Shown: piece after piece, positions 1-12,209 of the stretch
Layout of the letters: each line of letters begins with the position of its first letter
Numbering within the stretch: position 1 is the first letter of the stretch
Assembly (NCBI GenBank): GCA_028673005.1
Contig: CM054116.1
Location: 21,771,840 to 21,835,839 of the forward strand
Reading direction: 5' to 3'
DNA: 64,000 bases
From: Tanypteryx hageni
Taxonomy: Eukaryota; Arthropoda; Insecta; Odonata; Petaluridae
Notes under the pieces: generated by a model
The model's database searches: none
What the model saw: the letters and a program-made list of their open reading frames with translations, nothing else
What the model was told of the DNA's origin: nothing
Translations under genes and position numbers: made by a program

Positions 1-94
1 AAATGGAAAACTGAGAGTTGGTAACAAGGATATGGCTTATTTATTCATTAACTGCAAATTCTGTTTTCTGTTTTTCTTGTAAGCTATTTACACC

Positions 95-650
95 TGCTAA
101 GAGTAGTAGCCTCAAAAGGATATGATGACTGGGGAAACATATCCAAAACTTTACATAGACACGAGACCAGTATGACTCACATGAAAATTTTTTTTAATGG
201 AAGGAACTTCAGAAGAACCTGAAAAATAAAATAACTATTGACTTTCAAACACAAAACATGTACGAAATGGAAAAAAAAACATTGGTCAAATGTTTTAGAA
301 AGATTGATTGAAATAGTAAAATTCCTTGGTGGCCAACATTTAGCATTTTGAGGAAATTAACTAATTAACTAATTAAAATTAGTCAAACTGTTTGCTAAGT
401 TTGACCTGGTTATGGACACCCAGATTGAAAGAGCTCTATGGCAAAAAGGTTGCATTCACTATTTAAGTAAAGACAGTCAAAATTAAATATTGCAAATTTT
501 AGGCAATGGAATAAGGGATAAAATTTTATTGTCAATTCGAAAGGCTAAATACTATTCAATGATCTTGGACTGCACACCTGACGCAAGTAAAGCAGAACAG
601 ATGAGTATTATCATATGTTTTGTATTCTACACCGATGGACAAGTCTAAAT
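95..650 (+). mobile_element. Decayed hAT-type (ZMYM-like) transposase fragment
   Basis: Translated pieces resemble the ZMYM-type hAT transposases common in arthropod and vertebrate genomes. Around 130-200 is a WGNISKTLHRHETS-like segment. Around 270-350 is a HWSNVLERLIEIVKFLGGQ-like segment. At 499-645 an open stretch contains YYSMILDCTPDASKAEQMS, the conserved D-C-T-P-D-x-S region. Stops and frameshifts separate the pieces. No TIRs were found; the window edge may cut the element. Confidence 0.75.
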
Positions 651-1149
651 CAGGGAAAACTTTTGAAGACTCAAAAATGAAATCAATCTGTTCAAAAACT
701 ATTATTTATAGTGCTTTTTTCTTTCTGTGAATTTTGGTAGGGCCATGGCTCCATGGCACTATGCCAGCAGCTGCCACTGGATGTAATCATTTATTGAAAA
801 CTGCTGCTTTATTTTATTATGGATTTTAAAATAATGTCACATGATTGCGGTTGGTAAAGGTCATAGAAGCATACCGAGCATAAATGCACATCACTCCAAG
901 CACACTTTAACAGTGGAATTTCATTATAATGGCAATTTTTTTCGACTGCGGGAAGCATATTAACATTATTAAAAATTTTCTTTTGTCGGTCAGGTTTGAA
1001 GCAAACCAAGCAAATTTAATCATTTTTGAAAAACAGGTGTGCTTACTTCGTTATGTGGTAGAGAATAAATCCTGATAGCATCCTCGTGCATCGCAATTTC
1101 TCTTTTTTTCTAACAAATATGAGCAATTTTGAAACCTTTTGATGAAAAT

Positions 1150-1443
1150 TTTTACTTGCCTATAAAAATACACAATTTGTTTGAATTGATCACGAATCGA
1201 TCAAGAGCAGAAATTTTTCTTGTTTCACATAAGGTTTGAGGATACTATTCAGGAATTCTTTGTATAATTTTGTTGTAAGTTTCCCCGATTTTGAATATGT
1301 AACTACAATGTTTTTAAATTCATTGACCTGAGTATCAACTTTGTTCTGAACCTGTGGACCGAATTTATCACCTGTTTCTTGAAGATAAAAAAATACACAT
1401 GACAATAGTTTACTGGACATCATAACAGCGTATTGGGCCATAT
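1150..1443 (-). pseudogene. Fragment of a DDE-type transposase
   Basis: The minus strand is open for about 83 codons containing DKFGPQVQNKVDTQVNEF, VTYSKSGKLTTKLYKEF and KQEKFLLLIDSW. The pattern of SKSGKLTT followed later by a hydrophobic strand and an acidic residue before SW resembles the catalytic part of an arthropod DDE transposase (LLxDSW, where the D is probably catalytic). No TIR or complete ORF is present. The family name is uncertain. Confidence 0.5.
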
Positions 1444-1669
1444 AAGAATGCGATATTTTATTTTAGCTACATTTTTTTTAACAAATACACTCTTGACCCC
1501 TTTTTCTGTCAATGTTCTATCTAACGTTGACTGGTACTAGCATCCTGTTTGAACGGTATTAGTTATAAAATCAGGAGTAGTTCGGCACTAACAACCTATC
1601 TTGCTTTTGAAATTTCTCTGCAGCAGCAAATGTCTCTTCCATTATCATAGCCTCTTTCTAATTTATATA

Positions 1670-2921
1670 CAAGGCATGTTCAACTGAAACTCGTTTGAGG
1701 TTGCTCATGGGTGAAGACATTGCAGCAGTTAGAAAAAATCACCACATGCATTTACACAGGAGTGCCATTGATGCACAAGTCTGCATATCCCATTCACAAA
1801 AATGTCCTTGGGCTGCTGCCTAAACCATTGTACCACAGCCTCCTGCACATCATTGTTCAACGTAAACATACAGCCTTTGAGAGCTTTCGTTAACAGTCCA
1901 AAGACATGAAAATCACATGGTGATAGGTCTTGGCTACATGCAGGATGTTTTAATGCCTCCCATCACATGGCATTCAGTTTGTCCTGAACTGTGTGGGCCA
2001 CATGGGGACAGGCATTGTCGTACAGCAGGATGATGCCATCAGGGAGTTTACCCGGATGTTTGTTCTTGATCTGGGTATGCAGCTTTTGCAGAATTTCACA
2101 GTAACAGTTTGCACTGATTGTGTCATTATGTGGTTTGAAATCCATAAGTAGGGCTCCCTTGATGTCAAAGAACAAAGTGAACATCACTTTACTGGTGGAT
2201 CTTTGTGAGTTGAATTTCTTTGGTCGGGGTGAATCGGGATGTTTCCATTGCATGTCTGCTAGTTTTCCTGTGGGTTCAAAATGGTGACACTACATCTTAT
2301 CACTCGCCACAATCCGCTGCAGAAATGCATCACCCTCAGTCTGGTACTGCAGCAAATGTTCCAGTGACATGCCCCTTATGTGTGTCAGTCAGTAGACATG
2401 GGACCCACTGGAAACACCTTGTGATATCCAAGATCCTGTATGATTGAATGCAGTGCCGATGCTCATATTCATTTCCATTAAGAGGGAAAAAATTGTCTTA
2501 CATCTGTCCTCGCTCATGCAATGTTCTCTGGGAGTAGCAACAATGTGAGCCTGTCCCATTCTTGGCATGTCCACTATTCACTGCCTGCTGGTTCAAACAT
2601 ATGGAGCCAATCCACCACCATTGTCTTTGATATACATGCCTCACCATTGACGGCACACATCTGCCTATGAATTTCAGCAGGTTGACATCCTTCCGCTCTG
2701 AGAAACTGAATCACCACCCTCTGATCCTGTTTGGACAAATTCACCACCTGGTACTCCATCTTGAAGCTGTGCTGTAATGGCGACTGCACTAGCTACCCAT
2801 CCATTTGATTGTACTGTTCTACACAAGTGTCTACCAGTGTGTTTACCAAGTCAACTGTGCAGCTGCGCCAACTACACTGCCTCAGCAGTGCCACAAATGG
2901 GTTTCACTTGAACATGCCTTG
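1670..2921 (-). mobile_element. Full-length but inactive mariner element, 1252 bp
   Basis: The ends form TIRs: CAAGGCATGTTCAACTGAAA at 1670 and, inverted from 2921, CAAGGCATGTTCAAGTGAAA, with further matching bases inward. TA dinucleotides flank both sides (1668-1669 and 2922-2923), the target duplication of Tc1/mariner elements. The length is normal for mariner. The transposase is on the minus strand: an HTH_48-like start (EIHRQMCAVNGEACISKTMV), then IVASD, DMQWKHPDSPRPKKF, DNACPHVAHTVQD and SQDLSPCDFHVFG. This is the DD34D arrangement of mariner. Several stops and frameshifts, including a stop just after the first catalytic Asp, make it dead. Confidence 0.93.
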
Positions 2922-2923
2922 TA

Positions 2924-3984
2924 CCTTGTGATTCTTGAAGTGCTGTTTGAAAACTGCAACCCATCTTTTACTGACGGCCAATTTGAAAGTGTCTGATTGA
3001 AATTCAATTTTCGCATGAATGCCTGAGCAATGGGTCGAATGGCTGCAACATCAAACAACACTCAAAGTGTACTACTATCATGTAAAGTTTCAACCTAATC
3101 GGTGACCCGAAGGTCATGCATTCCCCTTGCTAGATAAGTTTAACTTCATTCTTCTAGTAGCCGAATGTGATGCTTTAAAGATTTTAAATGCTTTCATGGG
3201 TCCCAAATCGAAAATTTAAAGATGTAGAACAGTAAATAACTTGTAAAGGGCAAGCTAGACTCAATAGAAATTTGCACATTAAATAGAAAATACCAACCTG
3301 GGCAATTGCAGGGAAAGCCTGGGAACCTCCATAAGACTGCCCAATTAAACCCAGAACAAGATAAAACAATAATGTTTACTGTTATTTTTGCTTTTCTCGA
3401 GCTCAATAATGACCCAAATTGAGAACTAAAGGCTGTATAGTATTATATTTCTTCACAACAAATTTACGACCCCTCCATCACCTATCCAATCTAATTATGC
3501 ATAATAGAATACCATGAAAAAACATAGCATATCATTCCATATCAGTTTTAGTTGGAATATAGCTGAAGAAACATCAAATGTGAGAGTCCTTTGATGTAAA
3601 ATTTGTACATAAAAAAAGAATCGCAAAACTAAAACAATTTGTCAGAATTGTAACAAACATATTTGCAATGAGCATTGTGCTCACATTTGTGTCAACTGTT
3701 TTGAAAGGCCTAGATTTAAGGATGACTAAAATTTGGGATGAATATTTGGATAAGAAACCTTTGGTTTGAAATAAATATTTCCAAATAAATTGAGTTATTT
3801 AAAACTAATCACACTGTAATTTTGTGCTGAGATTATTTTTAAGATTACTAATAATTTTAAAATTATTCTGGCCTTCTAATCATACTTTCTTAAGTTTTAA
3901 AATACATGGGTCGATTTGACCCAGCGTGAGTACTCAAGTCACAATTTATAGTGAAAATACTCTAAAGTTAAGATGATAAAATCC
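2924..3984. other. AT-rich spacer, nothing recognised
   Basis: This is ordinary AT-rich sequence with stops in all frames and short ORFs without family resemblance. No tandem repeat or TIR was seen. Confidence 0.5.
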
Positions 3985-4640
3985 TCTTTCACTGAACTGG
4001 TTCTACATAGGATCCAAATTTACTTATAACACCCAGCATATGGACAACCATATTCTCAATCACTAAAGGAAACATTTCTAGGAGGGTGTTTTGCCTGCTG
4101 AATATTGTTCTTGAGCTCATCACGAGTCTGAGGCTTGGGGTTACTATAAATTCTGTTCATTAGATAACTCCAAAAAAAGAAGTCTGATGATGACAAATCA
4201 GGTGAATATGGAGGCCATTCCAGTCTCATAAAGAAAAATTAGTCGTCCTCTAAAGTTTTCTCGAAGGTAATAGCTACTTTCCTTAGCTGTATGAGAAGCA
4301 GCTCCCTGTTGAAACCACTGCATTTCAATGTCAATAACACCATTTCTTTGCCAAGAATGACTTTTTAGTTTTGGATGGTAAAACTCCTTAAGTGTTTTAC
4401 AATAGTTTACCTGGATAACTTTACATGTTCATCCATTTTCATCCTCAAAAAGTATGGACCAATAATGCCACACCACCCAATAGTAACAGTAACTTTTTCA
4501 ACAGATTGTGGATATTCTTCTAGTGAAATACAGTGCAGATTTTCAGTTCTTGAGTATCAAAAATTCTATTTATTATATCTGACAAATGAACACTGTATTC
4601 ATCATTCATATGAAGTTGTTTGAAGAAACCTTAAACAGTT
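3985..4640 (-). pseudogene. Second Tc1/mariner-superfamily transposase remnant
   Basis: On the minus strand, broken frames give MQWFQQGAASHTAKES, YYLRENFRGRLIF, then after a frameshift LEWPPYSPDLSSSDFFFWSY and NPKPQTRDELKNNIQQ. The WPPYSPDLxxxDFFxWxxL block is the C-terminal catalytic signature of many insect IS630-Tc1-mariner transposases. Other frames carry stops. TIRs were not located, so element limits are approximate. Confidence 0.75.
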
Positions 4641-6283
4641 TTCTACCTCAAAATAATAACTTGAGAGAACAAGCCTAAGTTAACATTTTCTGTAAGATGG
4701 GGATTAGGATATATCCAAATATGCATTTATGATCCTACATTGCGACATTCAGAATTATCCCACCGCCTTGAAAAATCTCGCATGAAAGTGCTGCCCCTTT
4801 TTCTTAGATCGATCTTTTTCATATTTTCTTTTTCATAATTATCTGTATCAGACTAATAAATACAGTTGCTCCATGTTAGTTCAAATATCAAATTAAATAA
4901 GCAAAACCATTAATCCACAATCCACTCTGCATTCAAATATTTAATCGCTGTGTTAATGTTTCATTCCTACATTTCTGGCCTTTGATGTTTTTCATTTAAT
5001 TTGCACCAATGACACAATTTCTGCTACAAATATTCCTTCCTTTTATTATTTTCATCATAGTGAAATCATTAACGCCTACTGTCAGCAGGTAGGAACCGTG
5101 TCCATGTGATAACTTCTAACCCTTATCACATAAATGATTCCAAAAAGGGAAACTTTTGGCCTTTATCATAAACATCTCTTCAGATCCACCAGGACAAGCA
5201 ACCTTATCAGACCACTTACTTTCTCTTCCAGGTGAAGATTTGCTATGTTGAAGCAAACTTGAGAAGGTTTGCCTCTTGAGAATTTTTTTCAGACCATAAC
5301 AAATCCAAACTAGTGTCATCAATGCTTGCATGTCTCTTGGAATGCTACCAATACAAAAATAAGACCTTGGTCTCAGCAGAGGGGAAGACCCCTTGGTTTT
5401 TCCCTCGCTTTCATTTTCTCTCCTGTCTTGAAATCAAAGAGACTTGGATATCTTCCAAGAATTTCTTTCGCACTCGGGTATTTTTAATTGCGCTTGACAT
5501 GTGAGGAGTGGCGAGGGAAATGAATAAGTTTGGATTGGTGGAAGGTGTTGGTTAGAGGGTTGGTGTGGGGTGGAGCTCGTAGAAGAGGTGCATGGATAGT
5601 AGGTGAGGCATGAGATGAGGAGAACTTCAGGGTGATGGAATCTTTGCTCTGGGGGTTAGGGAAGGCTAGTGCAAATACCCTTAGAATTACTATATGGAGA
5701 CCAGAAACGGAGAAAAAAAGGAGTAGCCACATATTCATTGATGTGCTTAGGAAGGAGACAGACAAACGACTTTATTAGGGCGAAATTGAGACTATGTAGT
5801 CCCTTCTTACATTTAACTTCACCTCTAATTGTTCTAGGGCTTTCAGTCAACTAACTTTGATTCCACATCAAATGAGCTGTGGTGATTTAAGTATCATTAT
5901 AGATCAAGAAAACATTTAATAATCACCAAATAGAAAAAAAGTAAATGGGTTGACTTCGGTTATAATGAGCATTTCTCCAGTTGTTGCCAGTTCCCATTAT
6001 TGCAGGCTTTTACTGTATAAAACACCTCATTCTTGAAACAAAAAAATAAAGTGTGGCTTAAATGCGAGGATGTACAGTAATTAATGGAAACTAAGGACTT
6101 GTGAGAGGGTTGTGCATATAGAGTGACAAATTTTTAATATTTTTTGGAATTCAATAAAATAGAATGACATTAAAATCAAAAGAACCTAAAGAAAATGATG
6201 CACATCATGGGAAGACAAATTCTGATAACAGTTTTCCTGTATTTGGATTTTGCATTCAAAGTAAAGGGATTATCAAAACTCAC
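4641..6283. other. Region 3' of the last recognised ced-6 exon
   Basis: If exon 8 ends at its donor, this is the beginning of intron 8. I looked on the minus strand for the family C-terminal end and found no convincing exon. The small ORFs at 5116-5331 and 5484-5850 have no recognisable similarity. Confidence 0.5.
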
Positions 6284-6465
6284 AAAGTGGAGCTGGCTGC
6301 GTGAAGTTTCCATTGGTAGTTGTTGTTGGGACAGGTGGAGTTGTTGAATTGGTTTCAAAAGCTCTAGGATTAAACTCTTCTTCCAACAATAGCCCCTGCA
6401 AACGAGTGCCCACATATGGTGCCTGTGGCGTGATGATTGGAGTGAAAGAGGAGAGAAGATCCGTG
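6284..6465 (-). CDS. ced-6: ced-6 exon 8 (last exon visible)
   Basis: This 182-bp exon has acceptor ACTTTGTTTTCAG. Its first base completes an Asn codon, giving NDPFN followed by TDLLSSFTPIITPQAP. It continues through EEEFNPRAFETNSTTPPV to FTQPAPL and ends in phase 1 at a good donor, GTGAGT. If the donor is not used, translation reads three more residues to a TGA at 6275-6273. I prefer the donor because the family has a longer C-terminal tail. No confident following exon was seen between 1 and 6283. Confidence 0.8.
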
Positions 6466-6948
6466 CTGAAAACAAAGTAAAGAGGACCCATTAGCAAAAG
6501 GTAGAACAGTTACTACTTATAAAGAATGCATAGAGAATAGGCAGTCATAATTCATCTCTTGCAGATCTATTCTTAATCCAGTTATAAATGAAATCCTAAT
6601 GTTAAGGATTAACTTTGATAAATATTCCAAATGCCAGTAAAGAAACAAGTAACTGAATATGAAAAGAATATGAAAATGGTTATTTTCACATTATTGATAA
6701 TTACAGATAGGGACAGATCAATATTGCTTTTGATCCCAGGCAGTACCCTGGGTATTGACACCTTACTCCCATTCACAGCCTTAATCCAACCGTGTGTAGG
6801 CTTGGACCTTTGGCAACCACCCCTTCCGTTTAATATTCAATTACAAACATAAAGTGATGTTTTAGCAATTAATGCATTCACACCAACTTTTCTTAGCCAA
6901 AAAATGAAAATGCATGCAAAGGATATTAATCTAATTTTACAGACTCAC

Positions 6949-7307
6949 TTGAAAGGATCATTCGTGCCAAAGCCAGATTCGAAGGACCTGGGTGGCACTG
7001 GGGGTGGGCCTCCTACTCCATTAGTGGAAACATTTATCAAATGATTTCCATTGGTAGTATTTGTGTGGTTAGCACTGCCACTGCTGCTATTGCTGTTGTT
7101 GTTGACAATGTTGTCAGGAGAAGATGGGAATGATGAAGTGGAAGAGGATGAAGATGTGGTCGATGAGTTCGAGGAGTTGGAAGAGCCTATTTCTTGGTCT
7201 CCTATGCTTCCATTCCTGCCATTACCACTCGATTCCAAGTCAACATTCACATTCACTACCAAAAGGTCTGTAATGCTGTTGCGTTGCAGGTAATCATCCA
7301 CTTCATT
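6949..7307 (-). CDS. ced-6: ced-6 exon 7, low-complexity linker and Pro-rich motif
   Basis: This 359-bp exon has acceptor GTGTCACCTTAG and donor GTGAGT, ending in phase 2. It opens with NEVDDYLQRNSITDLL, as in insect CED-6 (a V-D/E-D-Y-L motif). Next comes a long Ser/Asn/Thr/Gly stretch encoded by imperfect trinucleotide runs, then GGPPPVPPRSFESGFGTNDP. The PPPVPPRS motif is shared with GULP1 and is a likely SH3 ligand. The DPF tripeptide is a possible endocytic-adaptor binding motif. Confidence 0.95.
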
Positions 7308-8164
7308 CTAAGGTGACACAGAAATGAAATATACTGAAAAACTATCAATTAAGAATGATTTTATTAATTGCACTTTTACAGGAGAAACTACATTTATTAG
7401 TGGTAAAGTAAGAAACAACCTCTAATTAAAAGTGTAATACATGAATTTTAGTGAGCAGTATCTTTTAGCTGAGAAATAAAATTTTACAACATAACTTATG
7501 ATTAATAACCTCAATTAATATTGCTTTCAATGTTAATTTTTACATAAATTTCACCTGCAACAATACAGAATGCTGCGAATTTATACTGCAAACAAAAATA
7601 GTGATTTATGTAAAACAAATATCTCACAAAGAAGAATTGAGGATGTTTGCAGAATATTCTTTTAAATCCTTGAAATATTTTACCAATTTTCAACAAATAG
7701 TTTACAATACTAGCAGTATTTTATTGATATTTCCCACCTTATGACAAACATTCAGACAAAATAATTTGGGACACGAGTCAGCCATGATTTTGATATAGAA
7801 TGATGCATTTCATAAATCTGCTAATGTTAATTTTATATTGTGCGAGTAATCAATATACAACTACAATTTTAGAAAATCTTTTTATAAAGAATCACATTAC
7901 AGACCCAACGATTCTGCACTCACAAATAAGAAACATGAAGGAAAAGTATACTCCATAAATGGAGAACACTGCGATTTCAAAGGCACTCTTTATTATTATT
8001 ATTATTATAACAAGAGTTTGGGAGAGAAAAATTTAGTTTTTTAATTGTTGTTTGCTGATAGAATCATTGTAGTCGCTGACGTAAACAAAATGTTATATTA
8101 TGCTTGGGATTCACTCGATTTTTTTATTTCTGAAACTAAGTCATAATTATGTGGTCTTGAAAAC
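7308..8164. other. ced-6 intron 6, 3' part, AT-rich
   Basis: This stretch has no coding signal. A short ATT microsatellite (about 7991-8009) is the only simple repeat seen. Confidence 0.5.
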
Positions 8165-8760
8165 TGTGGTAAATTTTGTCCTATATCCGAATAAATTTTT
8201 TATTCGATACCTTCAAGATCATTATTCGATACCTTCAAGATCATATAAGAGCTAGGACAGAAAAATATGGTATTTACTGTACTGTCTTAAGGCAATTGGA
8301 GGCCATGGGCCCTAACTTTTTTTGAGGCCCCCCACCCCATTTGAGAAGCACGTCTTATTCATCTAAGTTTTGCGTTGATTGTAAAATGTTGCGACAGTTA
8401 CCAAATAGGATATTTTTTCTGTTTCTTTCCTGATGTGAAATAGTTCATAAGTATTTCTGACTTTTGAGTGTTTTATTTCTCCTCTTCAAATTTTGAGGCC
8501 CTTAAGATGGCTATGGGTATTTAATTGTTGCTTTGGATGCCATTTGACAAGATATATCTTTAAGTTTACTTAAGTACTTATGTAAAGTGGAGGTTCTATT
8601 TAACAGATGCAGTTTAAAATCATAAATTGGTGATAAATTTTAATAAAGATTACTTATGCTTAATTTAATCAAACCCATCAAGCAGTTCAAAAGATTAAAG
8701 TTGTGACAGACAGACGAGATGTTCCCACAAGGCATTTCGCTACTATCACTTCGCAGGCAA
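8165..8760 (-). repeat. Dispersed repeat R, copy 1
   Basis: Read on the minus strand, this copy matches copy 2 at 31865-32165 on the plus strand. Shared blocks include GATAGTAGC near the start, CTCGTCTGTCTGTC versus CTCGCCCGTCTGTCCGTC, GAACCTCCACTTTA, and CTCTTATATGATCT followed by GGTATCGA. Copy 1 contains extra sequence around 8285-8515 that is absent from copy 2, and a tandem duplication of ATTCGATACCTTCAAGATC at about 8194-8243. No coding capacity. Confidence 0.7.
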
Positions 8761-8810
8761 AAAAAACCTAAAAATGAGCCTGGATGGCTTTTAAGCATTC
8801 TAGATTTTAG

Positions 8811-9787
8811 TAGGGATGGGCAAAAGTGTTATTTTGCGATACCTGTTCTACCTATTACTATTAAAAATTAATACCTGTTAAAAGATACCTGTTCCAAAAT
8901 AACAGGCCATCCTGTATTTTCATTCAACCCACTGGTATCGCATTTTTAAATTACTTAAACTTGGGAAAAAACAGTTTTATAGATGAAAAAACGAAGTTCT
9001 TCATTTGTGAAGATAGAATTAAAATACATACTGAATTTGCGTAATTATCATAACAGATACAAATTAGAGTTTAGAAACAATAATAAATAGTTTGAATGTT
9101 TTCATTATTTCCTTAAGTAAGCACTAAAAATGCCACCAAATTCGCTTTAAAAATGCTGATATTTGATCGCTAAAATTTAAGAAGTAGGACAAAGGATGAA
9201 GTCTGTCATTTTTTTAAATAATCTGAAATTATGTTTATAAATGAGAGTGACAAAAATTATAAATTTTCATGAGTATATAATTCAGAATATCAGGAACTGA
9301 GTAAATAACCTTAAATGCGTCACTGTGACAATGAAAGGTACCCTATAAAATTGCAATTCATCTCCTGAAAGGTGGCTTTGAATCATTATTTTTAACTGCC
9401 TTTGCAACAGGAGGATGTAGAAAACAAATTCTGCAAGTACAATGTTTATAAGCCAGGTATCCTGTTAATATTAGGTAGAATAGGTATTGTGGAAATAATA
9501 GGCAGAACAGGTATCATGAAGGGAATATTTTGAAAGAAAAAGGCATAATGAAACTAATACGGATTCTTTTTAGAATAGGTATTATGAAAAAATATGGTTT
9601 CTTTTAAAAACAGGCATTGTGAAACTTATACTAATACTTAATAGAAAAATTCTTAAGAAAATTATACGGATACGTTAACTGTGCCTATTTTGTAATAGCA
9701 GGGGTAATCTGGTAATAGGTATTTTAGATACCTATTTAAATTCTCTACCTGTAAAATACCTGTTCTGTTATTTTTGGCGCATCCCTC
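8811..9787. mobile_element. hAT-like non-autonomous element (MITE), 977 bp
   Basis: The element is flanked by a perfect 8-bp direct repeat GATTTTAG (8803-8810 and 9788-9795). Its ends are imperfect TIRs: AGGGATGGGCAAAAGTGTTA on the left and, inverted from the right, AGGGATGCGCCAAAAATAAC. An 8-bp duplication and AGGGATGNGC-type ends are typical of hAT elements. Inside are many short subterminal copies of (A/G)ATACCTGTT / AACAGGTAT motifs and no ORF. It lies in ced-6 intron 6. Confidence 0.88.
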
Positions 9788-10150
9788 GATTTTAGAGGTG
9801 TGTTAAAATTTTGTTTGGCCTCATTTTCCTCTAACAGCAATTAAATTTTCAATTTCTTGAGTAAATGGGAACATTGCTGCAAAAATATTCTTTGTGATAT
9901 AAACTTATTTCCTGGAAAGTCTACACTTGAATAATTATCTGTGACCTTCATAAACTCATATAATGAGCTAATTATGGCATGCACCAAAACAAGTTCATCT
10001 GATAGGTAGATTGTCTAACTTTATGTTTGTAGAGCTATAAATTCATATGACATTTGTTTTTATTAAACTAGATTTTGATTTTGTTAACTAATATACAAAA
10101 TTTCTATCGTTATTTGCAATACAACATGAAAATTGATGTAATAATCATAC

Positions 10151-10339
10151 CTTTCCTAGGATGCAGGCCAAATCTTGAAGACGACGCCTCAGTTCAGCAT
10201 TCTCAGCCTCTACCCTCCGAACCCTTTGTTGAGCAACCATTGCCCTTCTCTGAGCCTCAAGGTCTTTTCCTGATGTCTCAAGAAATCGCCGATATGCCAG
10301 CTCAAAGGCCTGCCCAATTGTTAATGTTATTTCTTCAGC
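10151..10339 (-). CDS. ced-6: ced-6 exon 6, PTB C-terminal helix and coiled coil
   Basis: This exon has 189 bp and 63 codons; the acceptor ends in GACTAG and the donor is GTATGA. AEEITLTIGQAFELAYRRFL is the C-terminal PTB helix that packs the peptide groove. It is followed by GKDLEAQRRAM and a strongly charged heptad-like stretch (QQRVRRVEAENAELRRRLQD). That stretch matches the leucine-zipper region through which CED-6/GULP self-associates in described members; dimerisation here is inferred. Confidence 0.97.
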
Positions 10340-10432
10340 CTAGTCTCACAGGAAAATAATTAGTATTAATTATATATTTTCTGATTCAAAAGAATTAAAT
10401 GATTGAAATAAGGTTGCAAGAAAGTTACTCAC

Positions 10433-10570
10433 CAGTTTGTCACTGACAAAAACAAAGCATACATGCTTATCAGAATCTGCATCTTTTGCAATGAAGCTGA
10501 AAAACCTCTTCTCCCCTTTGTCATCAGCACAGTAAGATATTCGGTGCAAAGGAAATTGGTACATAATAGT
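10433..10570 (-). CDS. ced-6: ced-6 exon 5, PTB domain
   Basis: This exon has 138 bp and 46 codons; acceptor TATTTTACAG, donor GTGAGT. It encodes the segment from TIMYQFPLHRISYCADDKG to KHVCFVFVSDKL. HRISYCADD and the following FSFIAKD strand are characteristic of the PTB fold in this family. It is followed by the shortest intron of the gene, 93 bp. Confidence 0.97.
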
Positions 10571-12209
10571 CTGTAAAATAAAATTTTAAAAAAATTGTGA
10601 ATTTCAAACTTTTTAAAATAACGACTTTCAGCAAATCAAAGATTTCTTTAAACTATTTTTTGCATATTTTGTAATACACAAGATTCATAGACATTTCAAT
10701 GCCAACTCTTTTTATGGTTACTATTACTCTAAATTACTGCAGTAACAGATATGAGATGTAACATTCAAAGAAAACATTTAAATTTTAATTTACAAATAGA
10801 TAAAATGAAACTGTCCTTATGATTTATAGTAAATAAAAACTCCTCCACTGTAAACAGGAAGAAAATATGTGCTTATATTCATGCTGCAAGTTGCTGGTAA
10901 ACACCTCGCAAAACCTAAGTACTGAAATGACAGCTTAGCTGTCAAAACATTCATGTCTAGTTTAAGTTTTGGTTAGAGTATACTGTGTGAGTGCCTTTCA
11001 ATGGAGTTGTGTTTCTGCATGTGTTCCTTTTGACTTAGGTCCTGCAATGACATTTGCCAGCAACTGCACTGTGAATGTGGATATTCTCTTCCTGCTTACG
11101 GTGAAGGTTTTTTTATTTACTATTGTATTGTCTGACTGTCTCTCACAACCCCTCCTTTTCTTATGATTTATGTAGATGCTGCAGAACAAACAAATAAGGA
11201 AGATTAGCTAGGAGTAAAATCAAACCCATGTACATTAACTTAAATAGAAGAATCTTCTATATATTTGTAAGTTTTTTCTTGTTTTCAGATATGTACTACT
11301 TTTCTGTATCCATGTGTGTGAGATAAGAACAGTTTAAGAGCACAAAAATCATAACCACAAAAAAATGCTAGTGTAAACTTTCTTCAAAATATATTAAATA
11401 AAAAATATGCCATTTTTATAAGCAAATTCATCAGTTCCAGTAACAATTGTTGTACAGCACTTGACTGAAATGTCACTGTGCTGTGGGTTACCATCAAAAA
11501 TCACTAGCTATTTTAATGACAAAATTTCAGTATATATTCATATGTTATACTTAAATTAATGCCCCAACTCTCTTGCTTAACTTTTTTGCTTGGAACAATG
11601 ATTGTTTTTATATGCTGCATAACACTATTTGTGCTTTAGACTTACTTTCTACAACTTTCATTTGAAATTGTTTTGAAATAATGCTTTTTGTAAGGATTAA
11701 ATACAGCAGTGCAATAATGTCTCATTCATTCCTTCATTTATTTCCTCTCCCTCCACCCACTCTATTTCCCTCTTAAAAGACTGCAATACTCATAAATCAT
11801 CGTGAACAATTCCTTGTGCTTTCAAAAATGAAAATATTGTTACATTTCCAAGAAAAGAAGCTTTTCAGAGGTAAACTACAAAAGTAAAGGCCAGATTGTT
11901 TTCCAGGAAATTTTATCAATTTGTAACATGAAACTTTTATTGGTATGTACTCTTTTAATACTAGTTTTTATTTTTAATGTCAAATTATTTTTTACAGAAT
12001 TTATATGCAACTTCCCCAAATTAATCTCTTTTCTCTCCTGCTCTTCGGAATCACTTCCCTTAAGTCAATTCCCGAGTGGCTTGGCGGGCAAACAATTACT
12101 CATCGTCCAGCAGGGTGCCGTATTTTTTCACGTGGGAGTTTTATCGTAATCGAGGAAAAGTTATCTTCCTCGACACGTGCGAACGCGAGACACACGAGAG
12201 CGCACTCAC
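10571..12209. other. ced-6 intron 4
   Basis: This 1639-bp AT-rich intron lies between exons 4 and 5. Short ORFs on both strands show no family resemblance, and no repeat was recognised. Confidence 0.6.

Noticed and set aside
5484..5850. Candidate 3' exon of ced-6 on the minus strand
   Set aside because: The encoded residues show none of the motifs expected in the CED-6/GULP C-terminal tail, and no consistent acceptor and phase could be set.
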